From: an uncultured Clostridia bacterium
GTDB taxonomy: Bacteria > Bacillota > Peptococcia > Peptococcales > Peptococcaceae
Direction: 5' to 3'
NCBI GenBank assembly: GCA_944391285.1
Contig: CALXSY010000020.1
Span: 1-32,205 of the forward strand
Length of the DNA: 32,205 bases
Shown here piece after piece: positions 1 to 8,107 of the stretch. Under the pieces are notes generated by a model, which was not told the DNA's origin, searched no databases, and saw only the letters and a program-made list of their open reading frames with translations. Position 1 is the stretch's first letter. Every line of letters starts with the position of its first letter. Made by a program: the position numbers and the translations under genes.

Positions 1-972
1 TTAGGATACTTTAATGAAAACTTCTTCGTCCTGCTTAAAAGCGGTATTCTCAGGTAAAAGAATTTTGACCTTGATGCTTTCTTTGTTTTTATTAAGGCTG
101 TTTTGCTCCTCTTTGGGGGTGTACTGCTGACGTAGATCCAAATATTTGACGATGCCGGTTTCCTCGTGGTCTTTAGTGTAAATAATGACCTCTTGCTGGT
201 AGGTTATTTCATCCAGACGGTCATTCGGCCAGTAAACGATGACGTACTGCTCATTTTGGGCAGCAATATCGGCAATGTCGCTGCCGGCAGTAACAATTTC
301 ACCGGGGCGGTAAAAACTGCCGACTATAGTGCCGGCGGTTTGGGCATAGATGGTGTATTTGTCCAACTCATCTTCTGCCTGGGCAAGCTTGCTTTTGGCT
401 AATTCCACGTCAGCTACAGCAGCACGCAGCTGGGAGTCGGTGGCTGTGTTCAAGAGGGAGTTAAGCTGCTGCTTGCTGTTATCCAGCATAATAGCTTTAA
501 TTTCGGCGTTGCTTTGAGCTATTTGGAGATTTTTCTGATATTCTTCGGCTTCCTTAGCGGCAACAGCACCGCTTTGGTATAATAAATCATAGCGTTCGGC
601 TTGCAGCTGGGCTTCATTAAGCTCGACTAAGGCAGTTTCGTATTCTTTTTGGGCGATGGCTACGGCATTTTCTCCTTGCTTAACGGCTTCTTTTTCTGCA
701 GAGCTTTGCAAGCCGTCCAAGATAGCTTGTTTTTGCAGCAAGCTTTGCTCCAGCTGTTCATAATTATAACGACCGGAAGTATTATCTATTTGAGCTAAAA
801 TAGCGCCTTTTTCAACGGTTGCTCCTAAAGAGGCGTTAACTTCCACGATTTTGCCGCTGACTTCGCTGGGGTTAGCATAAATTTCCGCTTCTACTCTGCC
901 GCTTAGATCCTGTGTTCCGCAACCGCTCAATAAAGTCAGGCAGATAAACAAAAAGACAATTAATTTTCGCAT
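1..972 (-). CDS. HlyD-family periplasmic adaptor lipoprotein of ABC exporter
   Basis: A 323-residue membrane fusion protein expected to link an inner-membrane exporter to the cell envelope. A signal peptide (MRKLIVFLFICLTLLSGC) ends in a clear lipobox, LSGC, with Cys18 as the lipidation site. Next comes a biotinyl-lipoyl-like segment (about residues 28-62, with GKIVEVNASLGATVEKGAIL), a long Gln/Glu/Ala-rich coiled coil (about 65-205), and a second lipoyl half with a beta-barrel (TAGTIVGSFYRPGEIV, about 212-230). The start overlaps the end of the TetR gene by 13 nt and has a GGAGATGG ribosome binding site, so it is the last gene of the operon seen here. The layout resembles E. coli YbhG with YbhF/YbhS/YbhR. 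The substrate is unknown. The stop codon lies at the window edge, so the gene is complete but any further downstream gene is not visible. Confidence 0.9.
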   Translation of the reverse strand: MRKLIVFLFICLTLLSGCGTQDLSGRVEAEIYANPSEVSGKIVEVNASLGATVEKGAILAQIDNTSGRYNYEQLEQSLLQKQAILDGLQSSAEKEAVKQGENAVAIAQKEYETALVELNEAQLQAERYDLLYQSGAVAAKEAEEYQKNLQIAQSNAEIKAIMLDNSKQQLNSLLNTATDSQLRAAVADVELAKSKLAQAEDELDKYTIYAQTAGTIVGSFYRPGEIVTAGSDIADIAAQNEQYVIVYWPNDRLDEITYQQEVIIYTKDHEETGIVKYLDLRQQYTPKEEQNSLNKNKESIKVKILLPENTAFKQDEEVFIKVS

Positions 973-1634
973 TTTTCACCATCTCCTTGTTTAGAAAGAC
1001 CGCCGGCAATAAAATGAATCCAATATTGAGTGTAATCCGGGAGCTCATGAGCAAAAAATTGGGGGAGCATGACGATCTTGGTTATTAAAAAGCCTACGAT
1101 AGAAGACATGATAAGCTTTTGCATGACATCTAAAGGCCAATCAATCAATTTTCCTTGCTCCTGCAGGTTTTTGAGTATTTCTTGCAAAGGTAATTTTTCC
1201 AGCATAGCTGCAACCTTGCTTTGCAGCTGCGGTCGATAAGGCAATTCTTGAACGACGAGTTTGATAGCTGCCACAGGCAGTTCCTCACTTTGCATAAGCT
1301 GGATGCGGTTAGTGATTATCGCCTGCAACGCTTCCTCTAAGGAATTGTAGGTTTGGGCAAAAATTTCTTCCAGACCGGTCATAAAGAAGGGTTCAATAAT
1401 ATTTTCTATCACCAAATCGGTTATGGCTAAAAAGAGTTCGTCTTTTGTGGCGTAGTTTTTAAAAATAGTTCCCTCCGCTACTTGGGCGAGCTGAGCGATT
1501 TCCCGGGTGGAGGTTGCAGTGTATCCTTTTTGGGCAAAGAGCAAGCAGGCTGCTTTGATGATAGCCTTTTGTTTTTCGGTTAAATCTTTTTGCTTTTCAC
1601 CTAAAACTTTTTCAAAATTAATCTCGATTTGCAT
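960..1634 (-). CDS. TetR/AcrR-family transcriptional regulator of the ABC exporter operon
   Basis: A 224-residue TetR-type repressor. The N-terminal helix-turn-helix lies at about residues 20-67 and contains the typical TSTREIAQLAQVAEGTIFKN segment and the following YATKDEL. The C-terminal ligand domain is helical and not conserved. An upstream GTG at 1643 is possible, but the ATG at 1634 has an AGGGGTG ribosome binding site 6 nt away and is preferred. It sits between the permease (12-nt gap) and the HlyD gene (13-nt overlap) in one transcript. The only strong inverted repeat at the operon promoter (3382-3407) is the obvious target, so I infer autorepression released by an exported compound. 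This is inferred from family behaviour and position. Confidence 0.9.
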   Translation of the reverse strand: MQIEINFEKVLGEKQKDLTEKQKAIIKAACLLFAQKGYTATSTREIAQLAQVAEGTIFKNYATKDELFLAITDLVIENIIEPFFMTGLEEIFAQTYNSLEEALQAIITNRIQLMQSEELPVAAIKLVVQELPYRPQLQSKVAAMLEKLPLQEILKNLQEQGKLIDWPLDVMQKLIMSSIVGFLITKIVMLPQFFAHELPDYTQYWIHFIAGGLSKQGDGEKCEN

Positions 1635-1646
1635 AAAAAGCACCCC

Positions 1647-2654
1647 TTAGATTTTTCTGTGTTTTTTCAAAATCAGCGTATTTAATAGCATAAATAAGAC
1701 GGAAAAACCGCTTAGAATCAAAATATTGAGACCTATGTCGGCCAAAGAGCCGCCTTTAATCATAACAGTTGTCAGGGCTTGAGTGACATAATATAAAGGA
1801 AAAAGGTGACCGAGAGCATCTAAAACAGGCGTTAAATCAAACAATCCGGTAAAGAATACTTGCGGGACGATGACAATAGGAATGAATTGAATCACCTGAA
1901 ATTCGTTATGCGCAGCAGTGGAAAGCAAGATTCCGAGAGTTAAGGCTACCATAGCGGTCAATAAAGCGATAAGCATGACTAAGAAAAAGCTGCCGACCAT
2001 CATAATATTTAGAATGTAAATAGAGAACCAAGCGATAATGACAGCCTGCACCACCGTTAACACTCCAAAACCCAAAGTATAGCCGGTAACGATTTCCCAG
2101 CGGCGAATGGGGGTTGATAATAATTTTTCCAATGTTCCGCCGGTTCGTTCCTGCAAAAAAGAAATACCGGCAACGACAAAGACTAAGAAAAAAATGATTA
2201 CGCCGATCAATAAAGGACCGAAACGGTCAAAGGAGCTTTGACCTTCATAGCCGTAAAGGTATTCGACAGCTAAGCTTTGATTTTGCTGGACGTTTGCCAA
2301 AGCCGCATTGACTATCTGCAAGACCAAGCTGACCTTGCCGGGATCCGAGCCATCAACTTCGAGCTGCGGCAGACCTTGGCTCCAGCTGATAGTGGCAGTT
2401 ATTTCTCCGCTGAGCAATTTGTCATGAGCCGTACTTTCGTCCATCCTTAGCGGCATTAGACCGCCGGCTTCCAAGGAGTCGACAAATTTCACCGGAGCAT
2501 TAATAATGGCGACAGCAGGCTGCTGGACGTAATCGCCCAAAACAAAGTACACCAAAGTCATAATCACCATAGGTGCGCCAAACATTAAAGCAAGAGTGCG
2601 TTTGTCGTGCAGCAATTGAGTTAAGATGCGTTTAGCTAAAGCTTTAATGCGCAT
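1647..2654 (-). CDS. ABC-2 type transporter permease
   Basis: A 335-residue membrane subunit of a drug-exporter-type ABC transporter (YhiH/DrrB-like ABC-2 fold). It has one N-terminal membrane segment (about residues 20-40), a large extracytoplasmic domain (about 41-170), then five hydrophobic segments in the C-terminal half. The conserved block GTLEKLLSTPIRRWEI is the usual ABC-2 coupling region. The frame is open further upstream into the ATPase gene, but the ATG at 2654 has a GGGGAGGTGG ribosome binding site, overlaps the ATPase stop by 11 nt, and gives the N-terminus MRIKALAKRIL typical of the family. It works with the upstream ATPase and the downstream HlyD lipoprotein. Only one permease gene is present, so it probably acts as a homodimer. 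Confidence 0.92.
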   Translation of the reverse strand: MRIKALAKRILTQLLHDKRTLALMFGAPMVIMTLVYFVLGDYVQQPAVAIINAPVKFVDSLEAGGLMPLRMDESTAHDKLLSGEITATISWSQGLPQLEVDGSDPGKVSLVLQIVNAALANVQQNQSLAVEYLYGYEGQSSFDRFGPLLIGVIIFFLVFVVAGISFLQERTGGTLEKLLSTPIRRWEIVTGYTLGFGVLTVVQAVIIAWFSIYILNIMMVGSFFLVMLIALLTAMVALTLGILLSTAAHNEFQVIQFIPIVIVPQVFFTGLFDLTPVLDALGHLFPLYYVTQALTTVMIKGGSLADIGLNILILSGFSVLFMLLNTLILKKHRKI

Positions 2655-3369
2655 GATCCACCTCCCCGTAATAAATAAAAGCTTCTTCGATAGTTGCGGA
2701 GTTGGTGTTGCGCTTAAGGGCAGAGGGGGTATCTTCGGCAATTATTTGACCGTCGCGCAGCATTGCCAAATAATCGCATTTTTCTGCTTCATCCATGACA
2801 TGTGTAGTTAAAACAATGCTGACTCCGGAGTCGGCAATAGCTCGCAGCTGCTGCCAGATTTTTTGGCGCAGCAGCGGATCGATGCCGACAGTAGGCTCAT
2901 CCAATATTAAAACCTGCGGCTGGTGCAATAAAGCGATGGCTAAAGATAATCTGCGTTTCATGCCGCCGGAAAAAGATTGCACCGGGCGCGATAAATCATT
3001 TTCCAAGCCCACCAAAGAAGCTGTTGCGAAAGCCCGTGAGCTAATATCTTTTGTTTTCATGCCGTAAAGAGCACCGAAAAACTGCATATTTTCCATGGCA
3101 CTCAAGGAAAGATACAAAGCATCGCTCTGCGCCATATAGCCGATTCGTGAAAGCATGCTGAGCTTGGGCATTTCTTCTCCCAGTACGACCACTTTGCCGG
3201 AAGTGGCTGCTAGAATACCGGCCATAATTTTGACGACGGTAGTTTTGCCGCAGCCGGAAGGACCCAACAAGCCGTAGATGCTTCCTTGATCTATATGCAT
3301 ATTAATGCCGTTTAAAACGGATTTTTTGCCGTAGGAATGGCAGATATTTTCCATAATGACGCTTTGCAT
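2644..3369 (-). CDS. ABC transporter ATP-binding protein
   Basis: A 241-residue nucleotide-binding subunit that powers the adjacent ABC-2 permease. All motifs are intact: Walker A GPSGCGKTT (residues 36-44), Q-loop GYMAQSD, signature FSGGMKRR, Walker B VLILDEPT, and the switch histidine in TTHVMDEAE. A GTG at 3402 would lengthen the N-terminus by 11 residues, but that stretch lies inside the operator palindrome. The ATG at 3369 has GGAGG 7 nt upstream and is the likely start. It is the first gene of the operon, directly behind the consensus promoter at 3408-3436. Substrate specificity cannot be read from this subunit. Confidence 0.94.
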   Translation of the reverse strand: MQSVIMENICHSYGKKSVLNGINMHIDQGSIYGLLGPSGCGKTTVVKIMAGILAATSGKVVVLGEEMPKLSMLSRIGYMAQSDALYLSLSAMENMQFFGALYGMKTKDISSRAFATASLVGLENDLSRPVQSFSGGMKRRLSLAIALLHQPQVLILDEPTVGIDPLLRQKIWQQLRAIADSGVSIVLTTHVMDEAEKCDYLAMLRDGQIIAEDTPSALKRNTNSATIEEAFIYYGEVDHAH

Positions 3370-3381
3370 TAAATCGCCTCC

Positions 3382-3407
3382 GTTAAGTGAGTGATTACTC
3401 ACTTAAC
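3382..3407. promoter_or_regulatory. Perfect inverted-repeat operator of the ABC exporter operon
   Basis: Two 11-bp arms, GTTAAGTGAGT (3382-3392) and ACTCACTTAAC (3397-3407), pair perfectly around a 4-bp spacer. The site abuts the -10 hexamer and covers the expected transcription start, the classic position for a TetR-family repressor. The TetR protein encoded in the same operon (960-1634) is the probable ligand. Confidence 0.85.
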
Positions 3408-3436
3408 AGTATAGCGCATAACTTTTTGCCTGTCAA
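3408..3436 (-). promoter_or_regulatory. Sigma-A promoter of the ABC exporter operon
   Basis: Read on the minus strand: TTGACA (3436-3431), a 17-bp spacer, then TATACT (3413-3408). This is near-perfect consensus, and the operator palindrome follows directly. It is about 40 bp from the ATPase start codon. Confidence 0.88.
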
Positions 3437-3890
3437 GACCTTGTTTTTGGCGGATAGTTTGGCGGTATAATTGCCGATCTGTCTTTTGCAAAAGATGTTT
3501 GGGCAATAGGGGTTGGCAAATAAAAAAACAAAGAACGGAGAAATGCTAAAAAACCCCTCACAGCAGTTGCCAAAAGCTGCCGCAAGAGGTTTAAGATAGA
3601 TGCTTTTTAGAATATGATAAAAGGAATTGTTAATAGCAGGATAAAATTCCAGTTGATACCGTTCATATTTATAAAGCAGGGGCAGAGTATTTAAATTTGC
3701 TGTCAAGACGATACTTACAACCATAACACCGACATATTTTTCTCTTTTGTCCATATCGACCGTTTGCAATACTGTATCTTCATAGCTCTAAATTAGATGT
3801 TGAGAGCGGGAGAAAAATAAAGATATCCTTAAATGAAGGTTATTTGTTGCTTTATATTACAAAAGTTAAATATTTTTAAGCAGCGGTTAT
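3437..3890. other. Intergenic region without a convincing gene
   Basis: The only long open frame runs on the minus strand from about 3769 to 3395. It has no ribosome binding site, passes through the terminator-like hairpin at 3551-3592 and ends inside the exporter promoter and operator. Its first part (MDKREKYVGVMVVSIVLTAN) is hydrophobic, so a remnant of a small membrane protein is possible, but I do not call it a gene. The rest is AT-rich upstream sequence of the dehydratase operon. Confidence 0.55.
3545..3592 (-). terminator. Probable minus-strand intrinsic terminator
   Basis: On the minus strand the segment 3592-3551 folds into a long imperfect stem with several G-U pairs, with CTGC/GCAG at its core, ending in GAGGGG and followed by TTTTTT (3556-3551). 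It would stop minus-strand transcription entering the exporter promoter region from 3600-3900. What transcript it ends is unclear. Confidence 0.5.
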
Positions 3891-3919
3891 TTGACAGATA
3901 AGCATAAAAAGGCTATAAT
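3891..3919 (+). promoter_or_regulatory. Consensus promoter of the dehydratase-type operon
   Basis: TTGACA (3891-3896), a 17-bp spacer and TATAAT (3914-3919) match the sigma-A consensus exactly. Transcription would start near 3926, leaving a leader of about 75 nt before the GTG at 4001. Confidence 0.9.
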
Positions 3920-3939
3920 TATCTATGATTAAGAAGATG

Positions 3940-3974
3940 CGCCACTCCTATGGAGAAAGGCGGTTTTCTTTTTT
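3940..3974 (+). terminator. Leader hairpin with U-rich tail: possible attenuator
   Basis: CGCC (3940-3943) pairs with GGCG (3959-3962) and CTCC (3945-3948) with GGAG (3952-3955), with small internal mismatches. A T-rich stretch (3964-3974) follows. It lies between the strong promoter and the start codon of the dehydratase-type gene, so it could terminate transcription early. No competing antiterminator stem was identified. Confidence 0.45.
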
Positions 3975-4000
3975 GGAGATTTTATGAAGAGGTGGAAAAG

Positions 4001-5293
4001 GTGAAAGTGGTAGAAAGCTTTGGGCAATACATAGAGAAATTGAGTCAAACCGACCCCGTCCGCGCCCGCCGGTGGCTGAAGAGGGGCTGGAGCGCTCAGC
4101 ATTTAAAATATAGATTTATGCCGGATAAACGCCTGCAGCCGGCGGACAGATATTTGGCGGATTTAATGATGTCTGCCATGCTCAAACCTTTGCAAAATCC
4201 GGAGCAATCAGCAATTGTCAGCGTTTTTACGCCCTGCGAAATGCTGCAGGAGGTGGGATTGAATCCGTACAACGTGGAGAGTTACTCCTGCTACTTGGCA
4301 GCCAGCAGAACCGAAAGGGGATTTTTGCAGCGAGTGGAGCAAAGCGGTATAGCCGAGACTTTATGCAGCTATCACAAAACCTTTATCGGAGCGGCGGAAA
4401 GCGGAATTTTGCCTAAGCCCAAATGCATCGTTTACACTAACTTAACCTGCGATGCCAATCTTTTGACTTTCAGAAAATTGGCAGAGATGTTTGATGTGCC
4501 GTCCTTTGCCATTGATGTGCCGATGAAGCAAAATGAGGAAAACGTGCAGTATGTGGCAAATCAGCTTAAAGAGCTTGCCGCATTTTTGGCAAACAGCACC
4601 GGCAAAAAGATTAATGAGGAAGCATTAAAGGAAAGAGTGCGCACCAGCAAAAGAACCTTAGAAAAATATGAGCTCTACCAAACTAAGAGAGCCGACCGCT
4701 ATATTCCTACTGATTTGGTAACTCCTCTTTACTGCGGTATGACCAATAATATTTTATTGGGCACCAAGGAAAACGAACATTATATGGAGAAACTTTTAGC
4801 AGATGTGGAAAAAGCCCGGTCCAAGCAGGGCAAGCGCATTTATTGGATGCATACCATACCTTTTTGGTCAGAGGCAGTGAAGAAGGAATTGTATTTTAAG
4901 AACGAAGCCCAAATCGTCGGCTGTGAGCTGGCGGAGGTTTGTGAGGCGGATTTTGATCCGGAGAAGCCCTTTGACGCTATGGCAAAACGCATGGTTTATC
5001 ATGCGCTTAACGGCAGTGCTGTGCGCCGGATAGAAGCCGGCATCAGGCATGCTAAAAAGGTTAAGGCTGACGGCGTAGTCTGGTTTGACCATTGGGGCTG
5101 CAAGCACACCATGGGCGCGGCTCAGCTGGCCAAGAAAAAATTTGAAGAACAAGGCTTGCCGTTATTGATTTTAGACGGCGATGGCTGTGACCGAAGCCAT
5201 GGCGGCGAAGGACAAACTCTGACCCGCTTGGAAGCATTTTTAGAAATGCTCAGCGATGATCCGGCAGCAGTAGGAGGAGAGAAAGATGAATAA
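4001..5293 (+). CDS. 2-hydroxyacyl-CoA dehydratase-type (HgdB/BcrC fold) subunit
   Basis: A 430-residue protein of the 2-hydroxyacyl-CoA dehydratase / benzoyl-CoA reductase superfamily, which also holds the double-cubane cluster reductases. These enzymes use an iron-sulfur cluster and one electron from an ATP-driven activator for difficult reductions or eliminations. Visible family features are the cysteine segments FTPCEMLQEVGLNPYNVES and ETLCSYHKTFIGA, the TNLTCDANLLTFRKLAE motif, and the C-terminal WFDHWGCKHTMG and LDGDGCDRSHGGEGQTLTRL. An ATG at 3950 is in frame but lies in the leader hairpin loop. The GTG at 4001 has an AGAGGTGG site and is preferred. The gene overlaps the activator fusion by 8 nt. 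No CoA-transferase or substrate gene lies nearby, so the substrate is unknown. A YjiM-like or double-cubane reductase is as likely as a true dehydratase. Confidence 0.85.
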   Translation: MKVVESFGQYIEKLSQTDPVRARRWLKRGWSAQHLKYRFMPDKRLQPADRYLADLMMSAMLKPLQNPEQSAIVSVFTPCEMLQEVGLNPYNVESYSCYLAASRTERGFLQRVEQSGIAETLCSYHKTFIGAAESGILPKPKCIVYTNLTCDANLLTFRKLAEMFDVPSFAIDVPMKQNEENVQYVANQLKELAAFLANSTGKKINEEALKERVRTSKRTLEKYELYQTKRADRYIPTDLVTPLYCGMTNNILLGTKENEHYMEKLLADVEKARSKQGKRIYWMHTIPFWSEAVKKELYFKNEAQIVGCELAEVCEADFDPEKPFDAMAKRMVYHALNGSAVRRIEAGIRHAKKVKADGVVWFDHWGCKHTMGAAQLAKKKFEEQGLPLLILDGDGCDRSHGGEGQTLTRLEAFLEMLSDDPAAVGGEKDE

Positions 5294-6944
5294 AACCTAC
5301 TATGTATGCAAATATACTCCCATAGAATTATTAGCGGCTTTCGGGGCAGAGTGTGAAAACCTGAATGAAATGCCCCAGGGCTTTGATCAGGCGGACCAGA
5401 TTGCTCATCCCAATCTCTGCGGCTTTGGCAAATCTTTATTGGAAGCGGTAATGAGCGGCAAGGTTAAAGAGCTGGTCTTGGTGAACTGCTGTGATACGAT
5501 TCGCAGTGTATATGATATTTTGGAGGAAAGTGGGAAATTAGATTTCCTTTATATAGTGGATATGCTGCATAGCGAAGGCAGCTGCAGCAAAGAGCGCACC
5601 GCTTGGCAATTAAAGGATTTAGCCCGCGCTTACGGTGCGTATAAAGGGCAGGAGTTTGACGAAAAGCGCTTTTGGGCGGCATTTAAAGCGCCTCAGAAGA
5701 ATAACGAGCCGTATATCAGCGTGCTCGGCGCCCGCATGGGCAATGAATTGTTCGCCATGGTCAAGGAGGCGATCCCCTATCCGGTGCACAATCAAACCTG
5801 TGTCAACAACCGTTCGGTAGGCGACAGCAAACCGCCTCAAGGCGTTTCCTTTGAGGAATTGATGGAATGGTATGCCGGAGAACTGCTGGGACAGATGCCC
5901 TGCATGCGCATGACGGACAACACCAAAAGAAGACAGCTGTACTTAGACCCCAATTTAAAGGGCGTTATCTACCATACAGTTAAATTCTGCGATTTTTACA
6001 GCTTTGAATATGCGCAGATAAAGCAGCAGCTGACAGTGCCGCTTTTAAAAATTGAATCCGATTACACAGTGCAAAGCAGCGGACAGCTTTTGACCAGATT
6101 GCAGGCGTTTGCCGAAAGCATGCATATGGGCGAGCAGGAAGGGAAGGAAATTAAGATGGGAAAAGGATATTTTGCAGGAATTGACAGCGGATCCACCAGT
6201 ACGGATGTGGTGATACTCAATAAAGATAAACAAATCGTGACGACGGTTATTTTGCCTACCGGAGCCGGAGCGGCTGTCGGCGCGGAAAGAGCATTAGAGG
6301 AAGCGCTGAAGCAAGCGGGCTTAAAACGGGAGGATATCGATGCCATGGTAACTACCGGCTACGGTCGCACCGCGATTTCCGACGGCGATAAAAGCATTAC
6401 GGAAATCACCTGCCATGCTCGAGGGGCGCATTTCTTAGATCCGGAGGTGCGCACGGTAATTGATATCGGTGGGCAGGACAGCAAGGTTATCCGCTTGGAC
6501 GAAACCGGCGCCGTAGTAAATTTTGTGATGAATGACAAATGCGCCGCCGGCACCGGCAGATTTTTGGAAATGATGGCGCGCACTATGGAAATGAGCTTGG
6601 ATGAAATGGCTGTAACGGGCTTAAATTATAAGGAAGATATCACCATTTCCAGCATGTGCACGGTATTTGCCGAATCAGAGGTGGTTTCCTTGATCGCTCA
6701 AAATAAAGAAACCGATGATATTGTGCATGGGTTAAACAAAGCAGTAGCCTCTAAAACCGTTGCCTTAGCCAAAAGAGTCGGCGGAGAGGAGCGCTATATG
6801 ATGACCGGCGGAGTGTCCAAAAATAAAGGCTTGGTTAAAACTTTGGAAGAAAAGCTGGAAACCAAGCTGATCATCAGCGACTATGCCCAATTATGCGGAG
6901 CATTAGGAGCAGCGCTGTTTGCCATGGATATGGTTACAGCTTAA
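5286..6944 (+). CDS. Fusion of dehydratase-type subunit and BadF/HgdC-type ATPase activator
   Basis: A 552-residue two-part protein. Residues 1-290 resemble a second HgdB-fold subunit: VNCCDTIRSVYDILE, CSKERTAWQLKDL, NQTCVNNRS, VKFCDFYSFEYAQIK and SSGQLLTRLQAF. Residues 291-552 are a complete activator of the BadF/BadG/BcrA/BcrD family with the ASKHA ATPase fold: phosphate-1 loop GIDSGSTSTDVV, DIGGQDSK, the cluster cysteines in NDKCAAGTGRF and SSMCTVFAESE, and the MTGGVSKN adenosine motif. Activators are usually separate proteins of about 260 residues. An internal ATG at 6156 (codon 291) follows a GGGAAGGAAA ribosome-binding-like stretch, so a free activator could also be made. The start at 5286 has GGAGGAGAG upstream. 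A strong terminator follows at 6981. Confidence 0.88.
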   Translation: MNKTYYVCKYTPIELLAAFGAECENLNEMPQGFDQADQIAHPNLCGFGKSLLEAVMSGKVKELVLVNCCDTIRSVYDILEESGKLDFLYIVDMLHSEGSCSKERTAWQLKDLARAYGAYKGQEFDEKRFWAAFKAPQKNNEPYISVLGARMGNELFAMVKEAIPYPVHNQTCVNNRSVGDSKPPQGVSFEELMEWYAGELLGQMPCMRMTDNTKRRQLYLDPNLKGVIYHTVKFCDFYSFEYAQIKQQLTVPLLKIESDYTVQSSGQLLTRLQAFAESMHMGEQEGKEIKMGKGYFAGIDSGSTSTDVVILNKDKQIVTTVILPTGAGAAVGAERALEEALKQAGLKREDIDAMVTTGYGRTAISDGDKSITEITCHARGAHFLDPEVRTVIDIGGQDSKVIRLDETGAVVNFVMNDKCAAGTGRFLEMMARTMEMSLDEMAVTGLNYKEDITISSMCTVFAESEVVSLIAQNKETDDIVHGLNKAVASKTVALAKRVGGEERYMMTGGVSKNKGLVKTLEEKLETKLIISDYAQLCGALGAALFAMDMVTA

Positions 6945-6980
6945 AAAAGGTGTATTTAAAAGGCAATATTTTTTAAATAA

Positions 6981-7006
6981 AAAAGAGCATCTGCGGATGC
7001 TCTTTT
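6981..7006. terminator. Bidirectional intrinsic terminator
   Basis: A perfect 11-bp stem, AAAAGAGCATC (6981-6991) and GATGCTCTTTT (6996-7006), with a TGCG loop. It has an A run on one side and a T run on the other, so it serves both the dehydratase operon and the convergent LysR gene. Confidence 0.93.
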
Positions 7007-7044
7007 TTGTTGTTTAGAGTTTTTTCGAGGTTGGCAATTAAAAA

Positions 7045-7944
7045 TTACAAAAAAACACTTTCCAATACGGTGAGAAAAGATTGGGCTAAAGGTGAAAAAG
7101 TGCGCTGACTGTGAACAAAATAGCCAAAATACCTTACATTGAGGTCGTGAATTGGTAAAAAGATAGTTTCTTCCGGTACAAATCCCATGCTTTGACCTTG
7201 GTATAAACAAGTTATGCCAATACCGACATTATTGCGCAGCAGTTCACGATAGATACCGGCATTAGGTTCATATATTTTCTTTTGCGCGACGATTGCTTGA
7301 AAAATATCGGCATTTGAGGGATCAGCGGCGATATTTTCAGCACAATTAAAAAGTACGGTAGCTTTTTTTAAGTTATTTAAAGAAAGGCTTTTTTTGCTTG
7401 CTAAAGAGGATTTGTTGGAAATAATAGCTCCGGTTTGAAATGATGTGCAATGATGGAATTTAATCTGAGGATAATCACATAAAATTTCTTGTTCGGTTTT
7501 TTCGGTTAAAACGGAGAAACCTAAATCTACTTGGGCATCAACAAACAAAGATAAAGTATCACTGGGCGAATGTTTGATGGAAGAAACCAATACATGAGGA
7601 TATTTTTGATAATACAGACTGATAGCTTTAGGCAGGAAAACCTCCATAGATAATGCAGTGCCGGCGATGGAAAGATGCCCCTGTAAATTGTTAAGCTGAA
7701 ATTTTTGGATAATTTTATCCAGCTCATACATAAAGTTTTTGGAAACAGCAACCAATTCTTTGGCTTCGTCGGTTAAAGACACACCTTTGACGGAACGCAT
7801 CAGTAAAAGCAAACCCAGCTCATCTTCTAAATTTTTTATGGAAATACTTAAAGCTTGGTGGGAAAGGTGTAAACTTTTAGCGGCAGCACTGATTGAGCCT
7901 TGTTTTTGAATTTCCATCAAATATTCCAATTGTTCAAAACGCAT
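7045..7944 (-). CDS. LysR-family transcriptional regulator
   Basis: A 300-residue LysR-type regulator. The N-terminal winged helix is typical: MRFEQLEYLMEIQKQGS, then ISAAAKSLHLSHQALSISIK and NLEDELGLLLL. The rest is a periplasmic-binding-protein-like effector domain. An in-frame TTG at 7968 is rejected because the ATG at 7944 has an AGGGAGGG ribosome binding site. The gene is divergent from the hydrolase/transporter pair at 8402-11959, the usual arrangement for a LysR activator and its target. Candidate binding sites lie between them: an inverted repeat at 8017-8039 and a second one over the target promoter at 8343-8361. The effector is probably the hydrolase substrate or product, but the sequence does not show which. 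Confidence 0.92.
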   Translation of the reverse strand: MRFEQLEYLMEIQKQGSISAAAKSLHLSHQALSISIKNLEDELGLLLLMRSVKGVSLTDEAKELVAVSKNFMYELDKIIQKFQLNNLQGHLSIAGTALSMEVFLPKAISLYYQKYPHVLVSSIKHSPSDTLSLFVDAQVDLGFSVLTEKTEQEILCDYPQIKFHHCTSFQTGAIISNKSSLASKKSLSLNNLKKATVLFNCAENIAADPSNADIFQAIVAQKKIYEPNAGIYRELLRNNVGIGITCLYQGQSMGFVPEETIFLPIHDLNVRYFGYFVHSQRTFSPLAQSFLTVLESVFL

Positions 7945-8016
7945 AAAAAAACCCTCCCTAAAATACAATAAAAATAGGCGGAAAATAATAACTTGGTTTA
8001 TTAAGGTGATTCAAAA

Positions 8017-8039
8017 AATGCTAAATAATCTTTAGCATT
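8017..8039. promoter_or_regulatory. Perfect inverted repeat in the lysR leader, candidate LysR site
   Basis: AATGCTAAA (8017-8025) and TTTAGCATT (8031-8039) form a perfect 9-bp inverted repeat with a 5-bp spacer, fitting the T-N11-A dyads bound by LysR proteins. It lies in the predicted leader of the LysR gene, downstream of its -10. The half-site AATGCTAAA occurs again at 8347-8355, in front of the divergent hydrolase. Confidence 0.6.
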
Positions 8040-8077
8040 AAAGGCTTTGCACGAAAAAAATATTAACTGTTAAGAAT

Positions 8078-8107
8078 AGTATAGCACAAAGCTTAAAGCT
8101 AAGGCAA
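8078..8107 (-). promoter_or_regulatory. Probable promoter of the LysR gene
   Basis: On the minus strand: TTGCCT (8107-8102), an 18-bp spacer and TATACT (8083-8078), with an upstream TGC giving an extended -10. The leader to the ATG at 7944 would be about 125 nt. Confidence 0.6.

Noticed and set aside
3395-3769. A 124-codon minus-strand open frame
   Set aside because: It has only a TTG start without a ribosome binding site, crosses a terminator-like hairpin, and ends inside the exporter promoter and operator.
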